Below, piece by piece: positions 1-8,126 of a stretch of DNA of 64,000 bases. The DNA comes from Micromonospora sediminicola. GTDB taxonomy: Bacteria; Actinomycetota; Actinomycetes; Mycobacteriales; Micromonosporaceae. The DNA is taken from assembly GCF_900089585.1 (NCBI RefSeq), contig NZ_FLRH01000004.1:2039001-2103000 (forward strand), written 5' to 3'. The position numbers and the translations under genes were made by a program. The number at the start of each line of letters is the position of its first letter. Position 1 is the stretch's first letter. Below the pieces are notes generated by a model. It did not search any database and had not been told where the DNA came from. It saw only the letters and a program-made list of their open reading frames with translations.

Positions 1-132
1 GCGCACCTGACCCAGTGCACCGCCGGCCCCGACCAGCACTGCCCGACCTGCAACGGCATCCGCGTCGGACTCGCCGGCCTCGCCGCCGAGCAACGCGCCG
101 TCACCTCCGGGCAGGTGACCCATGGCCACTGA
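1..132 (+). CDS. C-terminal fragment of a small Cys-containing AICE protein
   Basis: Open from the left edge of the window in frame 1, ending at TGA 130-132, leaving 43 residues. Three cysteines in a C-x7-C-x2-C arrangement (residues 6, 14 and 17 of the fragment) could bind zinc. The stop overlaps the ATG of the next gene (122) by 11 nt, so it is translationally coupled to the DUF2637 gene and belongs to the same integrative-element operon. The N-terminus is outside the window and I do not recognise the family. Confidence 0.6.
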   Translation, partial: AHLTQCTAGPDQHCPTCNGIRVGLAGLAAEQRAVTSGQVTHGH

Positions 133-829
133 CCGTCACACCGGCCCCCGCATCGAGGGCCTGGTCCTGGTCCTCATCCTCATCGCCGTCGCCGGCTTCG
201 CCGGCGCCGCCTCCTTCACCCACGTCAAAGACTGGACCCTCGCCAACTCCCCGGCCGGGACCGGGGCATGGTTCGGCTGGGCCAACGCCGTCATCTCCGA
301 ACTCGTCCCCATCGCCTGCCTACTGACCATCCGCCGACGCCGACGCACCGGCGCATCCATCGGCTACCCACTGTTCCTGCTCATCGCCGCCGCCGGCCTC
401 TCCCTGGCCGCCCAACTCGCGGTCGCCAAACCCGGCATCTCCGGCTGGCTCCTGTCCGCCGTCCCCGCCCTGGCGTTCATGGCCCTGGTCAAACTCGTCC
501 TCGCCCCGGCACCTGCGTCCGAGCAACCCACCACACCGCCGGCTACGCCGGCCAAACCCATCCGCGTCCAGGTGGCCGAGCAGGTCACCACCGAACCGCC
601 GGCTGCCATCACCCCGACCCCGGCCGTCGAGCCGGAACCCGTCACCGCGCCGGCACCGGAGCCGGTCGACGTTCCTACCCACCTGCTGCCCATGGCTCGC
701 TTCGCCGCCGTGCAGCACGAACAGACCAACGGCCGCCCCATCACCCCGGCCGAGCTGGCCGACCGACTCGACGTCACCCCACCCGTCGCCGGGCAACTCC
801 TGGCCACCATCGGCGGTGGTGCCCGATGA
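122..829 (+). CDS. DUF2637-type integral membrane protein of an AICE (SpdB-like)
   Basis: 235 aa. Four hydrophobic segments are visible at about residues 14-32, 51-70, 81-101 and 105-126, followed by a Pro/Ala/Glu-rich linker (about 130-185). A C-terminal segment around residues 200-230 looks like a winged helix (PAELADRLDVTPPVAGQLL). This layout is the DUF2637 family common in actinomycete conjugative elements, where such Spd-like membrane proteins are linked to mycelial spread of the element; that role is inferred from the family and position. ATG 122 overlaps the preceding gene, and TGA 827-829 overlaps the next ATG (826) as ATGA, so the operon is tightly coupled. Confidence 0.75.
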   Translation: MATDRHTGPRIEGLVLVLILIAVAGFAGAASFTHVKDWTLANSPAGTGAWFGWANAVISELVPIACLLTIRRRRRTGASIGYPLFLLIAAAGLSLAAQLAVAKPGISGWLLSAVPALAFMALVKLVLAPAPASEQPTTPPATPAKPIRVQVAEQVTTEPPAAITPTPAVEPEPVTAPAPEPVDVPTHLLPMARFAAVQHEQTNGRPITPAELADRLDVTPPVAGQLLATIGGGAR

Positions 830-1122
830 GCATCCACACCGTCGACGTCGCCCAGCTCGTGCACACCTGCCCGGCCGAGCCGGAGCCCCACCCCTACGAC
901 ATCCGCCGCAGCGTCATCGACGTCATCGACGGCGGCCCCTGCCGCAACCCGGTCACCATCCGCTGCGGCGACACCATCACCCAGATCCGTTGCGGCCGGC
1001 ACGAGCCGACCCACCGCCAGTGCAGCGCCTGCCGCATCACCGTCGTGGAACGGATCATCACCGACACCTTCGTCGGCTACCAAGGCCCCGAGCAGATGCG
1101 TCCCGTCAAGGACGCCGCCTGA
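826..1122 (+). CDS. small AICE protein of unknown function with a Cys pair
   Basis: 98 aa starting at ATG 826 in an ATGA overlap with the DUF2637 gene, and ending in TGA 1120-1122, which overlaps the ATG of the replication initiator by one base. The sequence contains scattered cysteines including an HRQCSACR stretch (C-x2-C), so a small zinc-binding fold is possible. No membrane segment. It sits between spd-like and rep genes in a pSAM2-like module, so a role in replication or transfer of the element is likely, but I do not recognise the family. Confidence 0.65.
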   Translation: MSIHTVDVAQLVHTCPAEPEPHPYDIRRSVIDVIDGGPCRNPVTIRCGDTITQIRCGRHEPTHRQCSACRITVVERIITDTFVGYQGPEQMRPVKDAA

Positions 1123-2912
1123 TGGCCTCGACGCTGGACCTCACCCCCCGCGCTACGGCCCGGGGGGTGGGCTCGAACGCCGACACCATCGTCTACGGCT
1201 ACACCGCCGCCGGAGCAGCGTTCCAACGCGCCACCCGACCCGACTACTTCGGCTGGCTGGAACACGTCCGCGCCGCCGCCGGCTGCACCCGCCCCATCCG
1301 CCTGTCCGGCAGCCTCCACACCGTCGACCCCACCACCGGGCGGATCCTGGACTCCCGGCACACCGACGCCATGCCTGATGCGGCGATCTACACCGCCTGC
1401 GGCAACCGCCGCGCCACCGTCTGCCCGGCCTGCGCCCACACCTACCAGCGTGATGCCTTCCAACTCCTGCGCGCCGGCCTCGTCGGCGGCAAAGGCATCC
1501 CCGAAAGCGTCGCCCGGCATCCAGCGGTGTTCGCCACCTTCACCGCCCCCTCGTTCGGCACCGTCCACGCCCGGGTCGTGAAGCGGCACACCTGCCGCAA
1601 CCGCCGCCGCTGCGACTGCCGCGCCGAGCCCTGCCACGCCCGCCGCGCCACCGACCCGACCGCTGGCCTCTGCCCCCACGGCCGGCCCTCGGTCTGCTGG
1701 GCACGCCACGAAACCGGCGACACCGTACTGGGCCGGCCGTTGTGCCTGGACTGCTACGACCACGACCACCAGGTCGTGTGGAACCTGTTCTCCGGCGAAC
1801 TCTGGCACCGCACCAAGCAAGCCGCCCAGCGGTACCTCGCCAAACTCGCCCACAAACGAGGCGTCCCCCGCGTCGAGATCCGCACCGCCTCCGGCAAACT
1901 CCGCACCCTGCCCCCGGTCCGCCTCTCTCCCGGCAAGGTCGCCGAACTCCAAGCCCGCGGAGCAGTGCACTTCCACGCCATCGCCCGCCTCGACGGCGTC
2001 GAACCCGACGACCTCGACGCCATCGTCCCCCCACCCGCCGACTTCACCACCAACGACCTCGTCGACGCGCTGCGCCACGCCGCCCGCCAGATCGCCTTCC
2101 ACACCCCCAGCCACCCCGACCAGCCCGACGGCTGGCCGATCACCTGGGGCGAACAAGTCGACCTGGAACCGATCACCACCGACGGCACCGGGGAGGTCAC
2201 CGATGGAATGGTCGCGGGTTACCTTGCCAAGTACGCCACCAAAAGCACCGAGGCAACCGGACACACCTCCACCCGCCTAACCGCCGATTCGATCGGGGAC
2301 TACGCCGACCCCGACGGCGACCACACCGCCCGCCTCATCGACGCCTGCTGGCGCATCGGCCGACCCACGGGCACACCAGTCCCGCTCTCGCAGCGGTCCC
2401 GGGACTCCCGGCCCCGGCCCGGCTTCGTCGAGCGTTGGGAGTGCCCCGACTGCGGCACCCACACCCGATACGCCGCCTGCCCCGTCTGCGTCGCCGCGCG
2501 TCAAGCCGCCCTTGACACCGAACCGATGAAACCGGCGACGTCTAACCCCTACGCCCGGCTGCGGCGATGGGCGCACATGCTCGGCTACGGCGGCCACTTC
2601 CTCACCAAAGCCCGCCGCTACTCCGTGACCTTCCGACTCCTGCGCGACACCCGCGTGCAGTTCCGGCGCCACGAGCACCAGGACCACGACCACCCCACCG
2701 CCGGCGGTCCGCCGGTCGACGACGGCGCAGAGGAAACCATGCTCATCGTCGGCACCCTCACCTTCGCCGGCGTCGGCTGGCACACCACCGGAGACGCCCT
2801 GCTCGCCAACACCGCAGCCGCCATGGCCCGCGAGCGACGAACCACCGGCCGCGAAGAACTCGCGCACGAACTCGCCACCACCCCGGCCGGCCCGGTGCCG
2901 GCCGCTGCCTGA
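1122..2912 (+). CDS. AICE rolling-circle replication initiator, RepSA-like
   Basis: 596 aa from ATG 1122, which overlaps the stop of the preceding gene; longer upstream extensions run through that gene in another frame. An HUH motif (GAVHFHAIARLDG, H283-F-H285) and a downstream GYLAKYATKS segment with Tyr367 and Tyr371 fit the nicking tyrosine region of RepSA-type initiators. Several Cys/His clusters in the first 220 residues (CPAC, CDCRAEPCH, CLDC) suggest zinc binding, as does a CPDCGTHTRYAACPVC stretch near residue 450. Such proteins nick the element origin and drive rolling-circle replication of the excised circle. The xis and int genes follow directly, as in pSAM2. Confidence 0.85.
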   Translation: MASTLDLTPRATARGVGSNADTIVYGYTAAGAAFQRATRPDYFGWLEHVRAAAGCTRPIRLSGSLHTVDPTTGRILDSRHTDAMPDAAIYTACGNRRATVCPACAHTYQRDAFQLLRAGLVGGKGIPESVARHPAVFATFTAPSFGTVHARVVKRHTCRNRRRCDCRAEPCHARRATDPTAGLCPHGRPSVCWARHETGDTVLGRPLCLDCYDHDHQVVWNLFSGELWHRTKQAAQRYLAKLAHKRGVPRVEIRTASGKLRTLPPVRLSPGKVAELQARGAVHFHAIARLDGVEPDDLDAIVPPPADFTTNDLVDALRHAARQIAFHTPSHPDQPDGWPITWGEQVDLEPITTDGTGEVTDGMVAGYLAKYATKSTEATGHTSTRLTADSIGDYADPDGDHTARLIDACWRIGRPTGTPVPLSQRSRDSRPRPGFVERWECPDCGTHTRYAACPVCVAARQAALDTEPMKPATSNPYARLRRWAHMLGYGGHFLTKARRYSVTFRLLRDTRVQFRRHEHQDHDHPTAGGPPVDDGAEETMLIVGTLTFAGVGWHTTGDALLANTAAAMARERRTTGREELAHELATTPAGPVPAAA

Positions 2913-2934
2913 CCCCTCAAACGAAAGGATCCGG

Positions 2935-3114
2935 ATGGAGAAGCTCTGCTACACGCCGACCGAGGCAGCCGCCTTGCTCGGCGTAGGCCGCACCAAGGTC
3001 TACGAACTCATTGCCAGCGGCCAGATCGTCTCGATACGAATCGGTCGGTCCCGCCGCATCCCCGCCAAGGCACTACGGGCGTTCGTCGAGGCCTGCCAGC
3101 AGGAGGCTGCATGA
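2935..3114 (+). CDS. xis: excisionase (HTH_17 / MerR-like DNA-binding protein)
   Basis: 59 aa from ATG 2935, preceded by an AAAGGA ribosome-binding site. Sequence begins MEKLCYTPTEAAALLGVGRT and contains the helix-turn-helix and wing of the excisionase family (TEAAALLGVGRTKVYELI, then SIRIGRSRRIP). Such small proteins bind next to the attachment site and direct integrase toward excision. TGA 3112-3114 overlaps the integrase ATG (3111) as ATGA, the usual xis-int coupling in pSAM2-type elements. Length and fold are normal for the family. Confidence 0.85.
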   Translation: MEKLCYTPTEAAALLGVGRTKVYELIASGQIVSIRIGRSRRIPAKALRAFVEACQQEAA

Positions 3115-4253
3115 CCGGCAAACGGCGTGGCCACGGTGAAGGTTCCATCTACCAACTGCCGGACGGACGCTTCCGAGCAGCCATCGACCTCGGATGGAGC
3201 AACGGCAAGCGTCGTCGCAAGTACGTCACGCGGCGCACTCGCGCCGACGTGGTCAAAGCGCTCAAGGAAATGACCGTTCTCGCTGAGACTGGTCGGCTCT
3301 CCACCCAGCGGGTGCCCACCCTTGCACAGTGGATGGACGCCTATCTATCGGAGGTCGCCTCGGCCAAGGTACGGCCATCCACCCTGCACAGGTACCGGGA
3401 GGAGGTTGAGCATCACATCGGGCCGATGCTGGGCCGACACCGTCTCGACAAGCTGACCCCGGCGCACCTGACCTCCTTCTATCGAGACCGGACCACGGTG
3501 CTGTCCGTCGGCAGCGTCCGGCGCATGCACGCCAACCTCCGCCGGGCGCTCAATGTGGCGGTGCGTTGGCAGCTGATCCACGTCAACCCGGCTGCTCTGG
3601 TGGAGCCGCCCTCGCTGCCCCACGTTGAGGTGCGGCCCTACTCACTCGCCGAAGCGCGACGCTTCCTCAAGGCCGTTGAAGGTCTCCGGCTGGAAGCGCG
3701 GTGGCTCATCGGGATCGCCCTCGGGCTCCGTCAAGGCGAAGTCCTTGGACTGCGGTGGGATGACGTCGACATGGCCTCCGGGACGCTGCGCGTGCGGGGG
3801 CAGTTGCAGCGCAACCCCGACACGGGTGGCCTGGTCTTCGTGGAGACGAAGACTGCCCGGTCTCGTCGAACTCTCCCGCTGCCGCCCACTGTGCTGGATG
3901 CACTCCGTCGCCACCAGGCACGCCAAACAGAGGAACGGTTCAACGGCGGCAGCTGGGCTGATCCGGCTCTGGTCTTCGCCACCGCTGTTGGCACGCCCAT
4001 CCACCCGCGTAACGACTACCGGTCGTTCCGAGAGATCATCCGGCGGGCGGGCTTACGGCAGGTCCGTCTTCACGACCTGCGGCACACAGCGGCAAGCGTC
4101 CTACTCGCCCAGGGCGTACCCGCCCGCGTGGTCATGGAGATCCTCGGCCATTCGCAGATCAGCGTCACCCTCAACATCTACGCCCACGTGGCCCCGGAGA
4201 TCGCCCGAGAAGCGGCCTCGCGGTTGGAGGGGGCGCTGTGGTCGGGTGAGTAG
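3111..4253 (+). CDS. int: tyrosine recombinase / AICE integrase
   Basis: 380 aa phage-type site-specific recombinase. The N-terminal part (about 1-60) resembles an arm-binding domain (GSIYQLPDGRFRAAIDLG); a SAM-like core-binding domain spans about 68-160. The catalytic domain carries the expected residues: Arg207 (GLRQGEV), Lys247 (ETKTARSRR), His321 and Arg324 (HDLRH), His347 (LGHS) and nucleophile Tyr357 (NIYAH). The gene lies 95 bp from the 3' end of tRNA-Thr, the arrangement seen when an AICE integrates into a tRNA gene. No damage is visible, so the recombinase is probably functional. The coding sequence is slightly less GC-rich than the chromosomal genes to its right. Confidence 0.93.
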   Translation: MTGKRRGHGEGSIYQLPDGRFRAAIDLGWSNGKRRRKYVTRRTRADVVKALKEMTVLAETGRLSTQRVPTLAQWMDAYLSEVASAKVRPSTLHRYREEVEHHIGPMLGRHRLDKLTPAHLTSFYRDRTTVLSVGSVRRMHANLRRALNVAVRWQLIHVNPAALVEPPSLPHVEVRPYSLAEARRFLKAVEGLRLEARWLIGIALGLRQGEVLGLRWDDVDMASGTLRVRGQLQRNPDTGGLVFVETKTARSRRTLPLPPTVLDALRRHQARQTEERFNGGSWADPALVFATAVGTPIHPRNDYRSFREIIRRAGLRQVRLHDLRHTAASVLLAQGVPARVVMEILGHSQISVTLNIYAHVAPEIAREAASRLEGALWSGE

Positions 4254-4295
4254 GTTGGCTGCTCGCTTGGCTGCTCAGCCTTCCGACGGAAGGCA

Positions 4296-4342
4296 AAAGG
4301 CCCAGGTCATGATCGGCAATCAAGCCGGTGACCTGGGCCTTT
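4296..4342. terminator. perfect bidirectional hairpin between int and tRNA-Thr
   Basis: Perfect 14-bp inverted repeat AAAGGCCCAGGTCA / TGACCTGGGCCTTT at 4296-4309 and 4329-4342 with a 19-nt loop. It lies between int (+) and tRNA-Thr (-), ends in T-rich flanks on both strands, and can terminate both transcripts. Confidence 0.75.
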
Positions 4343-4382
4343 CCGTGGAGCCGCCTGACGGAATCGAACCGTCGACCTACGC
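4343..4382. other. presumed AICE attachment site (att) at the tRNA-Thr 3' end
   Basis: The element lies on the 3' side of the tRNA gene with int nearest to it, so the att core should include the 3' half of the tRNA (T-arm and acceptor strand). The exact core cannot be defined because the matching direct repeat at the other end of the element is outside the window. The position is inferred from tRNA geometry, not from an observed repeat. Confidence 0.45.
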
Positions 4383-4422
4383 ATTACGAGTGCGTCGCTC
4401 TAGCCGACTGAGCTAAGGCGGC
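4349..4422 (-). tRNA. tRNA-Thr (anticodon CGT)
   Basis: On the minus strand the 7-bp acceptor stem pairs GCCGCCT (4422-4416) with AGGCGGC (4356-4350). The D-arm (TAGCTCAGTCGGCTAGAGC), the anticodon loop CTCGTAA with CGT, and the T-arm GGTTCGATTCC are all clear. The genome encodes CCA at 4348-4346, directly after the discriminator base T (4349). The 3' end is intact despite the adjacent integrated element. A spurious open reading frame running through it (GIEPSTYALRVRRSS...) is the usual antisense translation of a tRNA gene. Confidence 0.97.
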
Positions 4423-4433
4423 AACGATCGTCA

Positions 4434-4439
4434 AGTGTA
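4434..4439 (-). promoter_or_regulatory. putative -10 element of tRNA-Thr
   Basis: TACACT on the minus strand, 11 nt upstream of the mature tRNA 5' end at 4422, fits a -10 box of the main sigma factor. No strong -35 is visible at the expected distance. Confidence 0.45.
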
Positions 4440-4540
4440 CGGCACGCCCCGCCGGAAGCCGAACGGGATACCCCCACACCAGAACCGGACATCGGGCACA
4501 TCTGCCCGAGTACGGGAGAGACTTCCCGTCCGGACCGGAC

Positions 4541-4546
4541 TACCCT
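4541..4546 (+). promoter_or_regulatory. leaderless-type -10 box for the metallophosphoesterase gene
   Basis: TACCCT (TAnnnT) ends 7 nt before GTG 4554 and no Shine-Dalgarno is present. This spacing would place the transcription start at the start codon, the common actinobacterial leaderless arrangement. Confidence 0.45.
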
Positions 4547-4553
4547 GCGGCGG

Positions 4554-6287
4554 GTGAGCGAGGACCACGAACCACCCCGACCGTCCCCCGCGGCGCACCC
4601 GGGCGAGCGGGCCTCCCGCCGCCCGCTGAGCATGGACCCCCGGGAGCTGGGCTTCACCCCGCGCCCACCGGTCCCCTGGCTCGCGCCGCTGCTGCTGATC
4701 AGCACCGGCCTGCGGACGCTGCTCGCCATGCTGTTCGGCGCGTACCTGGACAAGCGTGAGCTGCAGAACGCCTTCGGCGACGACACGTTCCGGCAGGTCG
4801 GGCCGGACGGCGGGCTCTGGCTCGACTACGTGGCCGACCTGGGGGACGGCTTCGACGCCACCTACTCGATCGCGTACCTGCTGGCCCAGCCGGAGCTGAC
4901 GGTGGACGGGCACCGGCTGCCCCGCGCGCAGACGCTGGTGATGGGCGGCGACCAGGTCTACCCGTCGGCGGGCTACGAGGCGTACGAGGACCGGTGCAAG
5001 GGTCCCTACCAGGCCGCGTTGCCGGTCGCCCCACCGGAGCGGCCGACGCTCTTCGCGGTGCCGGGCAACCACGACTGGTACGACGGACTCACCGCGTTCC
5101 TGCGGCTGTTCGTGCGCTCCCGGGACCGGCACTTCGCCGGCTGGGGCACCGGCCAGTCCCGCTCGTACTTCGCTGTCGAACTGCCGGCGGACTGGTGGCT
5201 GCTCGGCCTGGACGACCAGTCCGGGTCGTACCTGGACGATCCGCAGCTCACCTACTTCGACCAGGTCGCCCGCAAGCTCACCCCGCGGTCCAAGGTGATC
5301 CTGGCGGTGCCGGCGCCGACGTGGGTCAAGGCCGTCGACCACCCCAACGCGTACGACTCGATCGACTACTTCATCCGGACCATCGTCGCGCCCACCGGGG
5401 CGCAGGTACGGGTGCTGGTCTCCGGCGACCTGCACCACTACGCCCGCTACGCCGGCCCGGAGCGGCAGCTCATCACCTGCGGTGGCGGCGGCGCCTACCT
5501 CTACCCCACCCACCACCTGCCGGAGCGGTTGGAGGTGCCGCCGCGCGACACGCTCACCCGGCGCGCCAGCCGCACCCGCGAGTACGACCTGGCCGCCCGC
5601 TACCCGGACCGGGCCCGTTCCCGGCGGTACGGCTGGGGCATCTTCGGCCGGTTGCCGTTCCGGAACCCGGGCTTCACCACGCTGCTCGGCACGGTGCACA
5701 CGCTGCTCATGCTGGCGATGGCCGGGGTGGCCGCGCAGCGGGCCGACTCCACCGCGCAGCGGCTGTTCAGCGTGCCGTTGGTGGCGATGCTGGTGGTGAC
5801 GTTGCTGGGTGCGGCGTTCTTCGCCAAGCCACCCAGCGCGGGCGGGAAACGGCACGCCCGGCACTGGATCCTCGGCGTGACACACGGGGTGGCGCAGGTG
5901 GCGCTGGCGGCCGGTGGCACCTGGGTCTGGCTGCACCTGCCGTTCTACGACTGGCCGTGGCCGTGGCCGGCGGTCGCCGCAGTCGTCCTCTACGGTCCGG
6001 CGAGTGGGCTGGTCGCCAGCCAGGTCGTGGCGCTCTACCTGCTGGTGGCGGGCGCGTTCGGGGTCAACCTGAACGAGTTGTTCGCCGCCCAGGGCATTGA
6101 GGACTCGAAGGCGTTCCTCCGGTTCCGGATCGACCCGGACGGCACCTTGACCATCTACCCGATCGCCCTGGACCGGGTGGCCCACGCCTGGCAGCTCAAC
6201 CCGGACGACTCCCCCACCGCCCCCTGGCTGACCCCGAAGACCCCCCTGACCCCTCGCCTGGCCGAACCCCCCGTCACCCTCCGCTGA
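4554..6287 (+). CDS. membrane-associated calcineurin-like metallophosphoesterase
   Basis: 577 aa. The catalytic domain carries metallophosphoesterase signatures: LGDGFD near residue 97, GGDQVYP near 131, GNHDWYD near 170, and SGDLHHYARY near 290, which supplies the metal-binding histidines of a two-metal centre. The first 45 residues are Pro/Arg-rich, followed by a hydrophobic segment (PWLAPLLLISTGLRTLLAMLFG). The C-terminal third has several membrane helices (about 380-410, 430-450, 465-520). Substrate is unknown; phosphodiester or pyrophosphate hydrolysis at the membrane is the safe reading. GTG 4554 was chosen because a -10 box sits 7 nt upstream; ATG 4633 is an internal alternative. Stands alone, convergent with ricT. 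Confidence 0.8.
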   Translation: MSEDHEPPRPSPAAHPGERASRRPLSMDPRELGFTPRPPVPWLAPLLLISTGLRTLLAMLFGAYLDKRELQNAFGDDTFRQVGPDGGLWLDYVADLGDGFDATYSIAYLLAQPELTVDGHRLPRAQTLVMGGDQVYPSAGYEAYEDRCKGPYQAALPVAPPERPTLFAVPGNHDWYDGLTAFLRLFVRSRDRHFAGWGTGQSRSYFAVELPADWWLLGLDDQSGSYLDDPQLTYFDQVARKLTPRSKVILAVPAPTWVKAVDHPNAYDSIDYFIRTIVAPTGAQVRVLVSGDLHHYARYAGPERQLITCGGGGAYLYPTHHLPERLEVPPRDTLTRRASRTREYDLAARYPDRARSRRYGWGIFGRLPFRNPGFTTLLGTVHTLLMLAMAGVAAQRADSTAQRLFSVPLVAMLVVTLLGAAFFAKPPSAGGKRHARHWILGVTHGVAQVALAAGGTWVWLHLPFYDWPWPWPAVAAVVLYGPASGLVASQVVALYLLVAGAFGVNLNELFAAQGIEDSKAFLRFRIDPDGTLTIYPIALDRVAHAWQLNPDDSPTAPWLTPKTPLTPRLAEPPVTLR

Positions 6288-6296
6288 CCAAGCGCC

Positions 6297-6355
6297 TTGA
6301 TCATGAGGTTGGCGGCACGGAAAGCGATCAACTTTGCCGCCAACTTCATGGTCAA
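6297..6355. repeat. imperfect palindrome between convergent genes (REP-like or terminator)
   Basis: Two 21-nt arms at 6297-6317 and 6335-6355 match except for two positions that become G-U pairs in RNA. The core word is GTTGGCGGCA / TGCCGCCAAC. It separates the convergent metallophosphoesterase and ricT genes and could end both transcripts. Its size resembles the other intergenic palindromes in this window, but the sequence differs. Confidence 0.6.
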
Positions 6356-6358
6356 CAC

Positions 6359-7207
6359 CTAGGAGGAGGGGGTGTTGTAGTGCTGGTCGTGGGCCTGGCG
6401 GGGGGCGCAGACGGAGGCGCGGCTGCACTGGCAGCGGGAGCCGTCGGCGTCCAGCCGGACCGTCACCGCGTCCCGCGGGACGCTGTGGCCGACCACCTTG
6501 CCCTCGCCCTCGGGGGTGGAGACGCGGCTGCCGACCGCCGGGGCGGACTCCTGGAACCGCTGGTAGAGCGGGTGCTCGTACTTCAGGCAGCACATCAGCC
6601 GCCCGCACGCGCCGGAGATCCGTAGCGGGTTGAGCGGCAGGTCCTGGTCCTTCGCCATCCGGATCGTCACCGGCTCGAAGTCGGTGAGGAAGGTGGCGCA
6701 GCACAGGTCGCGCCCGCAGGAGCCGATGCCGCCCTGCACCCGCGCGGAGTCGCGGGCGGAGAGCTGCCGCAGCTCGACCCGGCAGTGCAGCGTCGCGCCC
6801 AGGTCGCGCACCAGCGAGCGGAAGTCCACCCGGTGCGGCGCGGTGAAGTAGATCGTGGTGCGGTCGCTGCCGTTCTCCGGCGTGGCGAGCACGTGGTCGA
6901 CGGCGACCACCTTCATCGGCAGGCCGTGCTCACGGATCAGCCGCTTGGCGGCCACCTTCGCCTCGGCCTTGCGCCGGCGCAGCAGCTCGTCGCGGCGCAT
7001 GTCGTCGTCGCCGGCCAGCCCGGCCAGCTTGGGGAAACCCTCGGTGTCCTCGGTGACCCACTGCGCGGCCCAGACGCACTCGGCCACCTCGGGCCCCTCG
7101 TCGGTGGGCACCAGCACCCGGTCGCCCACCTGCGGACGCAGCTCGCCCGGGTCCAGGTAGTAGAGGCGCCCGTACCGGTTGAAGCTGACCGCGCAGAGCA
7201 TGCCCAT
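6359..7207 (-). CDS. ricT: PSP1-domain protein, RicT (YaaT)-like
   Basis: 282 aa. The PSP1 core is recognisable (VAVDHVLATPENGSDRTTIYFTAPHRVDFRSLV), followed by the two cysteine clusters typical of RicT: SCGRDLCC (C164, C169, C170) and ACGRLMCC (C201, C206, C207). In Bacillus RicT these belong to the RicAFT complex, which carries Fe-S clusters and affects RNase Y-dependent mRNA processing; the role in actinobacteria is less clear. The C-terminal tail has further Cys/His. ATG 7207 opens MGMLCAV; ATG 7201 is an equally possible start. The gene is convergent with the metallophosphoesterase. Confidence 0.85.
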   Translation of the reverse strand: MGMLCAVSFNRYGRLYYLDPGELRPQVGDRVLVPTDEGPEVAECVWAAQWVTEDTEGFPKLAGLAGDDDMRRDELLRRRKAEAKVAAKRLIREHGLPMKVVAVDHVLATPENGSDRTTIYFTAPHRVDFRSLVRDLGATLHCRVELRQLSARDSARVQGGIGSCGRDLCCATFLTDFEPVTIRMAKDQDLPLNPLRISGACGRLMCCLKYEHPLYQRFQESAPAVGSRVSTPEGEGKVVGHSVPRDAVTVRLDADGSRCQCSRASVCAPRQAHDQHYNTPSS

Positions 7208-7457
7208 GCGCCCCACCCTACGCGGAGGTACGCCGACCGGTCGCCGTCCGGTCACCCGGCGCAGCGATCCATCCCGATCGACCCGACCGAAACGCCTCCC
7301 GCGCCTCGCCCGGACGGCTGAATCCTGGGCCGGGTGCGGGACAAACCCCGGCCGACCGCGTTGAGTGAAGGCATACCTGCGGGGGGTGCAGGGGAAGGCC
7401 ACGGCGTCGCCGCCGGTGCCCGGCCACGGCCGGATCGGCGCGCGACGCCGTGGACCG

Positions 7458-8126
7458 TCAGTAGCCGATCCGGGTGGTGCCGCCGTAGCGCGGCGCGGTG
7501 GCGGACCGGTCCCGCCAGGTCGTCTCGGCCAGGCTCGGCCCCCACTGGCGCAGCAGCGTCTCGGCGCCGTCGTAGGCCACCCCGAGCACCGAGAGCACAC
7601 GGGTGGCGATCTCCGCCGCCGCCGACGCCCCGACCCGGCCCGCCTCGCCGCCCGGCCGACCGGCCGCGTGCACGGTGACCGCCTCGGCCGAACCCAGCAC
7701 CTCGGCGAGCACCCGGGCCAGGGCGGCCCGGCTGCTCTCCACCCAGCCGGCCAGCGCGTCGGCGTAGCCCGCGGTGGACTCCAGCCGCCCGACCAGGCTC
7801 TCCGGCCCCTCGTCGAGGTGCCGCAGCAGTGCGCCACGGGCCTCGTCGTAGGCCGCGGCGGCCGACCCGGACCAGGCGACCTGGTCGGTGAGCAGGGCGC
7901 AGGTGTCGTCGTAGCCCCGGACGAGCCGGCGCACGGCGTGGCCGGCGCCGGTCAGCGGCGCGGGGTGCAGGTCGAGGAACTCGCGCACGGCCGCACCGGG
8001 GAGGACCTGCATCCGGCGCAGCAACGGCCAGAGCCGGTGCCCCTCGGGCGCGCCGGCGGCGAGCAGCGCGTCGACCCGGGCGAGCAGGTCGAGGCCCGGC
8101 TCTGCCAGGCGGTCGAGCGCGTCCAT
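7458..8126 (-). CDS. WXG100/ESX-like helical protein, putative type VII substrate
   Basis: 222 aa, ATG 8126 in an ATGA overlap with the upstream ESX-like gene. Almost entirely alpha-helical and Ala/Leu/Arg-rich, with a WSGSAAAAYDEAR segment in the middle that matches the W-x-G turn of WXG100 proteins between two helices. No signal peptide. It is the third gene of a coupled unit (YbaB-like, short ESX-like, this one), a grouping often seen in actinobacterial ESX-associated clusters. Function as a secreted helical-bundle partner is inferred. The coding region ends 250 bp before the ricT start, a stretch in which I see no gene. Confidence 0.6.
   Translation of the reverse strand: MDALDRLAEPGLDLLARVDALLAAGAPEGHRLWPLLRRMQVLPGAAVREFLDLHPAPLTGAGHAVRRLVRGYDDTCALLTDQVAWSGSAAAAYDEARGALLRHLDEGPESLVGRLESTAGYADALAGWVESSRAALARVLAEVLGSAEAVTVHAAGRPGGEAGRVGASAAAEIATRVLSVLGVAYDGAETLLRQWGPSLAETTWRDRSATAPRYGGTTRIGY

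Noticed and set aside
3625-4416. 263-aa reading frame ending in GIEPSTYALRVRRSSRLS
   Set aside because: Runs through int in another frame and then antisense through tRNA-Thr; the ending is the familiar false translation of a tRNA gene.
4431-6704. 757-aa minus-strand frame opposite the metallophosphoesterase
   Set aside because: Low-complexity Arg/Pro/Gly shadow of a clear coding gene; it also crosses the palindrome and ricT.
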